A stretch of DNA of 7,685 bases from an uncultured Selenomonadales bacterium. Lineage in GTDB: Bacteria; Bacillota_C; Negativicutes; Selenomonadales; Selenomonadaceae. A model generated the notes under the pieces. It was not told the DNA's origin and ran no database searches. It saw only the letters and a list, made by a program, of their open reading frames with translations. The DNA lies in contig CALCTX010000094.1 of the NCBI GenBank assembly GCA_937907035.1, positions 1 through 7,685 of the forward strand. Reading direction: 5' to 3'. The position numbers and the translations under genes are program-made. The first letter of the stretch is position 1. The number at the start of each line of letters is the position of its first letter. Below, piece after piece: positions 1 through 5,647 of this stretch.

Positions 1-454
1 TCAGAAGTTCAATAATATGGTCCGTAAACTGCTCCCACCCTTTTCCCTGATGAGAAAAAGCTTTATGTGCCCGCACTGTCAGAACTGCATTTAAGAGCAA
101 TACGCCTTGCTCTGCCCAAGGCTTTAAACAGCCATTATTCGGTACCGTACAGCCTAAATCGGTATTCAGTTCTTTAAAAATATTGATCAGCGAGGGCGGA
201 GGCTGTATTCCCGGCTGCACGGAAAATGACAATCCATGTGCCTGCCCGTCGCCATGATAGGGATCCTGTCCCAAGATCACGACCTTAGTGTCGGCATAAC
301 TCGTATAATGAAGTGCGTTAAATATTGCATACATATCCGGAAAAATCTGTTGTGTCCGGTATTCATTGATCAAAAATTGCCGTAGTTCCTGATAATATGG
401 TTTCTTCATTTCCTCGTCCAAAAAGTCAGCCCAATCATTGGTAAATATTTTCAT
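1..454 (-). CDS. ung: Uracil-DNA glycosylase, family 1 (partial, C-terminus beyond window)
   Basis: Removes uracil from DNA to start base excision repair in the cytoplasm. The first 151 residues are visible. The family 1 water-activating motif GQDPYHG lies at residues 62-68, with the catalytic Asp at 64. It is followed by the QAHGLSFSV segment (71-79), the PPPSL loop (85-89) that compresses DNA, and the uracil-binding strand [12 protein letters not shown] (117-128) with Asn122. The HPSPLS leucine loop with the second catalytic His would lie past the window edge; family members are about 220-230 residues, so roughly a third is missing. The ATG at 452-454 is preceded by AAGGAG (461-466) with 6-base spacing, which fixes the start. 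The gene follows the response regulator on the same strand, but a terminator stands between them. The visible part looks intact, so the gene is cut by the window edge and not broken. Confidence 0.97.
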   Translation of the reverse strand, partial: MKIFTNDWADFLDEEMKKPYYQELRQFLINEYRTQQIFPDMYAIFNALHYTSYADTKVVILGQDPYHGDGQAHGLSFSVQPGIQPPPSLINIFKELNTDLGCTVPNNGCLKPWAEQGVLLLNAVLTVRAHKAFSHQGKGWEQFTDHIIELL

Positions 455-470
455 GTTCTTCTCCTTAAAG

Positions 471-512
471 AAAAACGGCTGTCAGCAGTTTTCACCGAAC
501 TGCAACAGCCGT
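471..512 (-). terminator. Rho-independent terminator after the response regulator gene
   Basis: Read on the minus strand, the outer stem ACGGCTGT (505-512 with 475-482) and the inner stem GCAGTT (498-503 with 485-490) are perfect. They are separated by a small 1x2 internal loop and capped by a 7-base loop (491-497). The hairpin is followed at once by TTTT (474-471), C and TTT. It begins 9 bases after the response regulator stop codon, so it most likely ends the galU-to-regulator transcript. Its U-run abuts the Shine-Dalgarno site of ung (461-466), which is odd if ung has its own promoter. Confidence 0.88.
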
Positions 513-521
513 AGTTATACA

Positions 522-1193
522 TCAATCAATTGATACTATCCGATTGCGCAGCACATAAATAAGAGCCTGAGTCCGGTCATTTACATGCAGCTTGCGGAAA
601 ATATTAGTCAAATGGTTTTTGACCGTCTTTTCACTGACAAACAACGCCTGCGCAATATCCTGATTGGAAAACCCCTTTGCGATACAAGCCAGAACATCAA
701 GTTCCCGCGTTGTAAGCCGTGACGCCCGGCTCTCATTCCATAACTCCCGGGCCTTTTCAGTAACATCATCATCTCCGGACAAGCCGCCAAATATCCGCTC
801 TGCCAATGCCGGATAAACAAACGCATTGCCCTCATTTACTACATGAATTGCCTGTATGAGCATCGATGGTTCAACATCTTTGAGCAAATATCCCAAAGCA
901 CCGTTCTTCAAAAGCTCCAACACATAATTTTCGCCGTCATGGATCGTCAGAATTATTATCTTGGTCTTTGATCTTGCCGCCTGCAGCTGCTTCGTAACTT
1001 CCAACCCGCTGATTCCCGGCATATTGATATCCAATAATAAAATATCCGGTTGCAAAACCAATGTTCTGGCCAACGCTTCCTGCCCGTCTTCAGCTTCTCC
1101 GACAACCTCAAGATCGTCTTCAAAGTTAAGGACACGCTTTATCCCTTGCCTTAATAAAGCATGATCATCAGCGATCAAAATTTTAATTGACAT
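522..1193 (-). CDS. Response regulator, NarL/FixJ (LuxR-type) family, DegU-like
   Basis: A cytoplasmic two-component transcription factor of 223 residues. The receiver domain (about 3-120) has the acidic pair D9-D10, the phospho-acceptor D55 in the LLLDINMPG strand, T83 in the IILTIHD strand, and K105 in the GYLLKD loop, so all phosphorylation residues are present. A linker (about 121-155) leads to a LuxR/GerE helix-turn-helix (160-217) with LTTRELDVL and VSEKTVKNHLTNIFRKL. The chosen ATG begins with the conserved MSIKILIADDH and has GAGGAG at 1204-1209, 10 bases upstream. A GTG at 1221-1223 would overlap the secretin stop codon and add 10 residues, but it has no ribosome-binding site and the extension is not domain-like. 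The gene lies 26 bp behind the secretin and ahead of a terminator. No sensor kinase is visible, so it is an orphan here; control of the pilus/secretion or polysaccharide genes is only an inference. Close subfamily (DegU, NarL or other) cannot be settled by eye. Confidence 0.93.
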   Translation of the reverse strand: MSIKILIADDHALLRQGIKRVLNFEDDLEVVGEAEDGQEALARTLVLQPDILLLDINMPGISGLEVTKQLQAARSKTKIIILTIHDGENYVLELLKNGALGYLLKDVEPSMLIQAIHVVNEGNAFVYPALAERIFGGLSGDDDVTEKARELWNESRASRLTTRELDVLACIAKGFSNQDIAQALFVSEKTVKNHLTNIFRKLHVNDRTQALIYVLRNRIVSID

Positions 1194-1219
1194 CTTCTTT
1201 GCACTCCTCATTTGATTTC

Positions 1220-2569
1220 TCACGACAATATTTTTGCCGTAAGAAATATCATCACTTCTGAATCGGTTTTGCTGTTCTTTACATTGCGGAACAATGCTCC
1301 CAAAACCGGCAGATCACCCAGGAACGGAACTTTTGACAAAACCCTGGTTTCTTCACTGCCGATCAGGCCGCCAATAACCATTGTTTCTCCATCCTTCAGC
1401 CGGACCGTCGTATCGGCTGATCGCTTGTTAAACCGATAAGCTTTTAAAGCATCGACATACATCGGCGAACTTACCTCCGTATGAACCTCGGCTGTGATCT
1501 CCCCGTCAGGATTAATCCGTGGCGTATAGCGAAGTATTATTCCTGCTTGTTTATATTCAATCGACGTCGTTGTCGCCGAATTAGTTGTTGAAACTTTTGG
1601 AACCGGCACCTCTCCACCGATATTAATAACGGCTTCTTTTCCCTGCAATGTAGTTACATTCGGCCGGGCCAGCACAGTTGCCTTGCCGTCACTTATCAAC
1701 GCGTTGATCGTGGCTGCATAATAAAACTCAAACGGGTGTCCCTCCGGACTGCGCCCGAAACTGATAATGCCCGGTATCGACTCCCCGATCGACCTGTGCC
1801 TGGTAACTGTTGTCTTAGGGACATCTTCTGTAACTGTCTGATACGATCCATCAGCATTTACCACTACCCGGCGGACACTTTCCGTCGAGGTTGTATAATC
1901 CGGATATTGCGGCAACTTGGACCATTCCCATTCAATACCCAGATTTTTAGCAGCATCCTTCTGTATAGCAATGACTTTAGCCTCAAGCGATACCTGCCTG
2001 GTCGGGACATCGAGCGCAGCAATTATTTTCTGTGCTGCCTCCGCTTCTAAAGCAGTTCCGTAAAGAATGAGCGAATTAGTTGCTGCATCAGTTTGCAATC
2101 TTTCTGTTTCTTCGATTTCCTGTTTAGTACCTTTGTCGGATATTGTCCTTTTTTCTATATTCTTGTTATTTTGCAAAAATCCTGCCCGATTTAATGAAAT
2201 TTTTACTGCCTCCCGGACAGTTTCCAAATCTGCATAGTTTAACACAAAAATATGCGGTGAATACAACCCCCGACTGGTTTCATACGCCGAAGAAATAAGG
2301 ACCAATCCGTCCTTTTCTTCCAAAACCAATGACCGGGCTTCGGCAATCGACCGCAAAGCCTCCTGCGGTTCAACATCGTTCAGCATTACCGTAATTTTCC
2401 CCTGTACGCTGTCATCGACAATAACACCCAGCCCGCCAATTCTGGCAACAGCTGCAATAACGCTGCGGATATCGCCATCAACCACCTGCATACTGACAGC
2501 AGACGCTGCTGCCGTTTGCAGAAACATCAACCAAAAACAGAATACCAATAGAATATTTTTTTGTTTCAA
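1220..2569 (-). CDS. Outer-membrane secretin of the PilQ/GspD family (short form, TTG start)
   Basis: Forms the multimeric outer-membrane gate through which type IV pili or type II secretion substrates pass. With the TTG start it is 449 residues. A Sec signal peptide spans 1-24 (KQK, a hydrophobic core, then cleavage near AAASA). An STN/N0 domain follows (about 27-93), then an N1-like module (about 105-188) with a charged insert at 133-158. The secretin core runs from about 190 to the end, with KATVLARPNVTTLQGKEAV, GIILRYTPRINPDG and LKDGETMVIGGLI. The signature VPFLGDLPVLGALFR is at 414-428. It lacks the AMIN domains of proteobacterial PilQ and is shorter than the usual 600-750 residues. Starts upstream at 2612-2617 would put extra polar residues before the signal peptide and overlap the previous gene. 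The TTG has GGGAGGT (2576-2582) 6 bases upstream. It follows the PilP/GspC-like gene by 4 bp, a typical partner. Whether it serves pili, secretion or competence cannot be told here. Confidence 0.94.
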   Translation of the reverse strand: MKQKNILLVFCFWLMFLQTAAASAVSMQVVDGDIRSVIAAVARIGGLGVIVDDSVQGKITVMLNDVEPQEALRSIAEARSLVLEEKDGLVLISSAYETSRGLYSPHIFVLNYADLETVREAVKISLNRAGFLQNNKNIEKRTISDKGTKQEIEETERLQTDAATNSLILYGTALEAEAAQKIIAALDVPTRQVSLEAKVIAIQKDAAKNLGIEWEWSKLPQYPDYTTSTESVRRVVVNADGSYQTVTEDVPKTTVTRHRSIGESIPGIISFGRSPEGHPFEFYYAATINALISDGKATVLARPNVTTLQGKEAVINIGGEVPVPKVSTTNSATTTSIEYKQAGIILRYTPRINPDGEITAEVHTEVSSPMYVDALKAYRFNKRSADTTVRLKDGETMVIGGLIGSEETRVLSKVPFLGDLPVLGALFRNVKNSKTDSEVMIFLTAKILS

Positions 2570-2573
2570 CCCG

Positions 2574-3095
2574 TTACCTCCCAAGATATAATGCCCGCTC
2601 TGCATTTCCATCATCAACCGTTACCATCCCGGCATCTTCATCAACGGTCAATAATGTAATTCCGCTATGACTTTCCCCACAGGCAATGACCAGCGATTCT
2701 TTTCCCCGGACGATTATCGCCTGTGAATTATCCTTGCCGGCAATTATCCCGGTAAGTTTTAACTGCTCTGCTGTGTGATTTTTCGCGATAACTGTTTTGG
2801 TCTTATCTGCCGGTCCGGGCTTTTTACCGGCCGGCAAAAACGGATCATTTACCATCGCCCGGCTGATCTGCTGTCCATTTCCGACCGTGATCACATCTTT
2901 TACCGGAGCAGCCTTTTTGTCATTTGACGAGATCACTGCCGGATCAGTTCCTGCCGGAATGACCAGCCAGCAAACCACCCCGCCGATGATCGTCATAAAA
3001 ACAGGCAAAATAAACTGCCGGCCTTGGCGGGGAATCCCCTGCACTAAGGAACGGCAGCGGCAACGCACTTTTTGTATTGCATCAGTATATTTCAT
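2574..3095 (-). CDS. Bitopic PilP/GspC-like inner-membrane protein (secretin partner)
   Basis: A 173-residue protein with three visible parts. First is a basic cytoplasmic N-terminus (1-27, including the cluster RCRCR at 11-15). Next is one membrane helix (about 28-48, with VFMTIIGGVVCWLVIP). Then comes a periplasmic stretch with the NDPFLPAG motif at 83-90 and a compact beta-rich C-terminal domain (about 110-172: LKLTGIIAG, SQAIIVRG, GESHSGITLLTV, MVTVDDG). That order matches the homology-region domain of GspC and PilP, which in known systems contacts the N0 domain of the secretin. No lipobox is seen, so the layout is closer to GspC than to lipoprotein PilP. The ATG overlaps the pgi stop codon (ATGA, 3092-3095) and has only an A-rich stretch upstream in place of a strong Shine-Dalgarno site, so it likely depends on coupling to pgi. 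The stop codon lies 4 bp from the secretin start. The family call rests on motif pattern and context; sequence similarity is weak by eye. Confidence 0.75.
   Translation of the reverse strand: MKYTDAIQKVRCRCRSLVQGIPRQGRQFILPVFMTIIGGVVCWLVIPAGTDPAVISSNDKKAAPVKDVITVGNGQQISRAMVNDPFLPAGKKPGPADKTKTVIAKNHTAEQLKLTGIIAGKDNSQAIIVRGKESLVIACGESHSGITLLTVDEDAGMVTVDDGNAERALYLGR
2576..2582 (-). promoter_or_regulatory. Shine-Dalgarno site that fixes the TTG start of the secretin
   Basis: On the minus strand GGGAGGT ends 6 bases before the TTG at 2567-2569. It is built from the last codons (Gly, Arg) and the stop codon of the PilP/GspC-like gene, so translation of the secretin is probably coupled to termination of the gene before it. 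No comparable site precedes the alternative starts at 2612-2617. Confidence 0.85.
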
Positions 3096-3107
3096 TTTTT
3101 CTTTTTT
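3092..3107 (-). other. Slippery A_AAA_AAG heptamer and ATGA stop/start overlap
   Basis: The last pgi codons on the minus strand are CGA AAA AAG AAA AAA TGA. The heptamer A AAA AAG (3101-3107) is in the X_XXY_YYZ register of pgi, as in the dnaX frameshift site. The -1 frame then reads GAA AAA ATG and continues straight into the downstream PilP/GspC-like gene, whose ATG overlaps the TGA. I see no clear upstream Shine-Dalgarno stimulator and no strong downstream hairpin, so real frameshifting is unproven. Simple termination-reinitiation is the conservative reading. Confidence 0.5.
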
Positions 3108-4537
3108 CGGGCCGCCAGTTCCGGCCCCATTATCCTTTTATAAGCTTCAACGCCCGGCTGATCAAATGCATCAACATCAGCCAGTTCTCCTTCATAAGCT
3201 ACCGACAACGCCAACAGATACATCAGCTCTCCCAAATGGAAAGCGTTCAGTTCCGGCAAAGAAAACAATGCCGAAAACCGGCCGTTTCCTGCCAAAGCCC
3301 GCTCATTAGAAAGTCTGGCAACATCTAAAGCTTCTGCCATCGTAACTCCGGCCATTGCCGACAATTTCTCTTCCTCCGGATATAAATCCGGGATCACCCG
3401 ATCAGCTTCCCAATCAACTACCCGGACAAACTGAACAACTTTGTTGAGCTTTCCTTCCTGATGCTGCTGGGTCTGCGCATGCATATCCGTCGTCCCGACC
3501 GCAACGATCGGAGTCCGGCCATAATAAACATCCTGTCCGCTCCGGGCTTTAGTCTTGCCCAACGATTCTGCCAACAACTGAATATACCATTCAGCCAGTG
3601 ATTTCAAATAATCACCGTACGGCATCAAAACTTCTATATCCCTTCCGTATTTTTCCCCGGCCAGATATTTCAAAACCGCGTTCATCAAGGCCGGATTATC
3701 CTCGACCTTATCCCCCCGGCACGCCTCATCCATAGCCCGGGCCCCGGCCAAAAATCCGTCAACATCAAAACCGAAACAAACTGCGAGTGATAACCCGACT
3801 TCGGAAAACACGGAAAATCTTCCGCCAATCCCGTCCGGAACTGCAAATGTCCGCCACCCGTTCTGCATGGCCAACCGCTTGAGCAGAGTCGGGTTCTCTT
3901 CATCCGGATCGGTAACCGCGACAACTTCCAACTCTATAGCAGCCTCATTCTGCAATGCTTCCTGCATGACCAGGAAATTAGACATCGTATCAAGTGTACT
4001 CCCGGACTTGGAAATAAGCAACAACAAAATTTTCATCGACCGCTGCTGATGAGTACGGATAATTTCCGCTTTTCGTTTTAAACAGTCAATGAGTTCCGTT
4101 GTCCGCCGCGGATCGATGTTATTACCGCTGAAATAAATTTCCGGCCAGCCGTCTCTCTTGTCCGGCAACTGATTCCAAAACTCTCCGCAATTTACATCAA
4201 ACAGTACTTTATTTCCTAAATACGACCCACCAATCCCCAACGATACTACAACATCTGCATTGTTTCTGACCGTTGCTCCGAACTCTTTAAGCTTAGCTAT
4301 TGAATCCGGTGAATTAAGATTACCGGCTGCAATATATGGCAATTGAGAAAACAGCACTTTCTCCGGATTTCCGTCCTTAGATAAATGCCCCCGCACTTCC
4401 CCTGTCACCCGCATCTGATCAACTGCCGCAGCTGCAGCGGTTATTTTGTCAGCAAGCGAGGCTATATCCGTGTCGGTTACCTTCCCTTCACCATACATAT
4501 TGCCGTAATTAAATTCAAAACCGGATTTGAGTTTCAT
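3092..4537 (-). CDS. pgi: Glucose-6-phosphate isomerase
   Basis: Cytoplasmic enzyme that interconverts glucose 6-phosphate and fructose 6-phosphate in glycolysis and gluconeogenesis, also feeding cell-wall and exopolysaccharide precursors. The 481 residues fit the shorter form of the family (about 450-480; E. coli has about 550). Motifs in order are GIGGS (101-105), the phosphate-binding SKSGST loop (176-181), signature 1 GIGGRFSVFSEVGLSLAV (236-253) with Arg240, the putative catalytic Glu324 in LLAESLGK, the TDMHAQTQQHQEG segment (350-362), and signature 2 with DAFDQPGVEAYK ending at the catalytic Lys467. The ATG has GGGAGGG (4544-4550) 6 bases upstream. It lies 17 bp behind galU, with which it links the glucose-6-phosphate and UDP-glucose pools. 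The C-terminus is a run of four Lys encoded by an A-rich stretch, and its TGA overlaps the start of the membrane protein gene that follows. Confidence 0.97.
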   Translation of the reverse strand: MKLKSGFEFNYGNMYGEGKVTDTDIASLADKITAAAAAVDQMRVTGEVRGHLSKDGNPEKVLFSQLPYIAAGNLNSPDSIAKLKEFGATVRNNADVVVSLGIGGSYLGNKVLFDVNCGEFWNQLPDKRDGWPEIYFSGNNIDPRRTTELIDCLKRKAEIIRTHQQRSMKILLLLISKSGSTLDTMSNFLVMQEALQNEAAIELEVVAVTDPDEENPTLLKRLAMQNGWRTFAVPDGIGGRFSVFSEVGLSLAVCFGFDVDGFLAGARAMDEACRGDKVEDNPALMNAVLKYLAGEKYGRDIEVLMPYGDYLKSLAEWYIQLLAESLGKTKARSGQDVYYGRTPIVAVGTTDMHAQTQQHQEGKLNKVVQFVRVVDWEADRVIPDLYPEEEKLSAMAGVTMAEALDVARLSNERALAGNGRFSALFSLPELNAFHLGELMYLLALSVAYEGELADVDAFDQPGVEAYKRIMGPELAARKKKK

Positions 4538-4554
4538 TCCGTTCCCTCCCAGGC

Positions 4555-5430
4555 TTACTTAAGCATCGGACCAACTGAATTTAACAAATACGCCATAAAT
4601 TTATCCCGCAGATCAGGACGTTTCAGCGCCTGCTCGACAGTAGCTTCCAAAAATCCTTCCTTATCGCCGATATCATAACGGCGTCCTTGGAAATTATAAG
4701 CATAGACCGGCTCTTTCTTAGCCAGAGCACAAATTGCATCAGTGAGCTGAATTTCCCCGCCCGCACCCGGCTGTGTATCTGCCAGCAGATCAAATATCTC
4801 CGGCTTTAATATATACCGGCCCAAAACCGCCAAATCCGACGGAGCCTCTTCCTGTTTAGGTTTTTCCACCAAAGTCAGCGCCTGCCAGACATTGGGTTTT
4901 ATCGCTTTTGGCTGAACAATACCATAGCTCGATACTTTATCTTTCGGCACTGTCTGAACACCTAATACACAACCGCCAAAATCGTCATACACATTGATCA
5001 GCTGCTCCAAACACGGCACCTCGGCATCAACAATATCATCACCGAGCATAACGGCAAACGGTTCATTCCCGACAAACTGGCGCGCACAAAGGACTGCATG
5101 GCCGAGTCCTTTTGTCTCCTTTTGCCGGATATAATGGATCTGCACATCGGCAATTTCCTGAACCAGATTAAGAAGATCATATTTTCCATGCTCTTTTAAT
5201 GTCAGTTCTAATTCCAATGAACGGTCAAAATGATCCTCAATCGCCCGCTTATTACGGCCGGTAATAATAAGAATCTCTTCAATTCCGGAAGCAACTGCTT
5301 CCTCAACAATAAACTGGATTGCCGGTTTATCAACAATTGGCAGCATTTCTTTCGGCTGGGCCTTGGTCGCCGGCAAAAACCTGGTCCCAAGTCCCGCTGC
5401 AGGAATTATTGCTTTACGCACTTTCTGCAT
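4555..5430 (-). CDS. galU: UTP--glucose-1-phosphate uridylyltransferase
   Basis: Cytoplasmic nucleotidyltransferase that makes UDP-glucose from UTP and glucose 1-phosphate, supplying GalE/GalT, exopolysaccharide, glycolipid or lipopolysaccharide synthesis. The 291 residues match the usual length (about 290-300). The nucleotide-binding loop AAGLGTRFLPATKAQPKEM is at 11-29, followed by LPIVDKPAIQF, the FAVMLGDD metal-binding region, LVEKPK, LGRYIL and GGEIQLTDAI, all typical of GalU. The ATG has GGAGGG (5437-5442) 6 bases upstream. It is the first gene after the repeat element and probably opens the galU-pgi-PilP/GspC-like-secretin-regulator operon. I could not find a convincing promoter in the 68 bases between the element and the start codon, so transcription may begin inside the element or read through from galE. 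Confidence 0.97.
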   Translation of the reverse strand: MQKVRKAIIPAAGLGTRFLPATKAQPKEMLPIVDKPAIQFIVEEAVASGIEEILIITGRNKRAIEDHFDRSLELELTLKEHGKYDLLNLVQEIADVQIHYIRQKETKGLGHAVLCARQFVGNEPFAVMLGDDIVDAEVPCLEQLINVYDDFGGCVLGVQTVPKDKVSSYGIVQPKAIKPNVWQALTLVEKPKQEEAPSDLAVLGRYILKPEIFDLLADTQPGAGGEIQLTDAICALAKKEPVYAYNFQGRRYDIGDKEGFLEATVEQALKRPDLRDKFMAYLLNSVGPMLK

Positions 5431-5495
5431 CAGTATCCCTCCAAACTATTTATTACTATTCGGCACTGATTGCCAAAATCCTGCCCTGAAAACTC

Positions 5496-5632
5496 AAAAA
5501 GGGACTGTCGCATTAAGCTGATATTCTTCTCGTCATTCCGGGCTCCGACCCGGAATCCCCTTATTCATTGCCATTAACAAGGAGATGCCGGATCAGGTCC
5601 GGCATGACGGCAGTTTAATGCGACAGTCCCTT
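5496..5632 (-). terminator. Probable terminator of galT-galE formed by the repeat element
   Basis: On the minus strand the element starts 15 bases after the galE stop codon. Its long terminal stem closes on CAGTCCC, followed directly by TTTTT (5500-5496). A stable stem plus a U-run on the galE transcript fits Rho-independent termination, although the stem is long and its two arms are about 100 bases apart. There is no matching T-run on the plus strand, so the effect would be one-directional. Inferred from structure only. Confidence 0.5.
5499..5632. repeat. MITE-like palindromic element with 18-bp perfect terminal inverted repeats
   Basis: The ends are AAGGGACTGTCGCATTAA (5499-5516) and its exact reverse complement (5615-5632). 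The match extends 4 more bases inward with one mismatch (21 of 22). Inside, CGTCAT (5531-5536) pairs with ATGACG (5604-5609). Two further hairpins lie within: ATTCCGGG with CCCGGAAT (5535-5542, 5549-5556; 6-base loop) and ATGCCGGA with TCCGGCAT (5585-5592, 5598-5605; 5-base loop). The whole 134 bp can thus fold into a nested cruciform. The outer GGGACTGTCGCA resembles the GGCACTGTTGCA end of IS26-type elements at 10 of 12 positions, a loose likeness recalled from memory. It encodes no transposase. No clean target duplication flanks it; CAAAA occurs at 5495-5499 and 5634-5638 but does not abut the ends symmetrically. The inner CCGG palindromes resemble repeats scattered in many bacterial genomes. 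Copy number cannot be judged from one window. Confidence 0.85.
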
Positions 5633-5647
5633 ACAAAATACTATTTT

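Noticed and set aside
1194..1223. GTG start at 1221-1223 for the response regulator, overlapping the secretin stop codon
   Set aside because: No ribosome-binding site precedes it and the added 10 residues lie outside the receiver domain; the ATG at 1191-1193 starts the conserved domain and has GAGGAG upstream.
2570..2617. Longer secretin with starts at 2612-2617
   Set aside because: It would place 15-16 polar residues before the signal peptide, overlap the upstream gene by about 40 bases and lack a Shine-Dalgarno site.
2797..3309. 170-codon open frame on the plus strand
   Set aside because: It lies antisense across pgi and the PilP/GspC-like gene, has no ribosome-binding site or recognisable domain, and looks like a shadow of the GC-rich codons opposite.
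5459..5477. Short inverted repeat TTCGGCA / TGCCAAA upstream of galU, operator-like
   Set aside because: Only 7 bases per arm with a mismatch, and no recognised regulator motif; this could be chance.
5431..5498. Candidate galU promoter: TTGGCA-like -35 on the minus strand (5471-5476) with AT-rich sequence downstream
   Set aside because: No -10 hexamer with good match lies 16-18 bases away, and a start there would fall in the Shine-Dalgarno site. Not strong enough to annotate.
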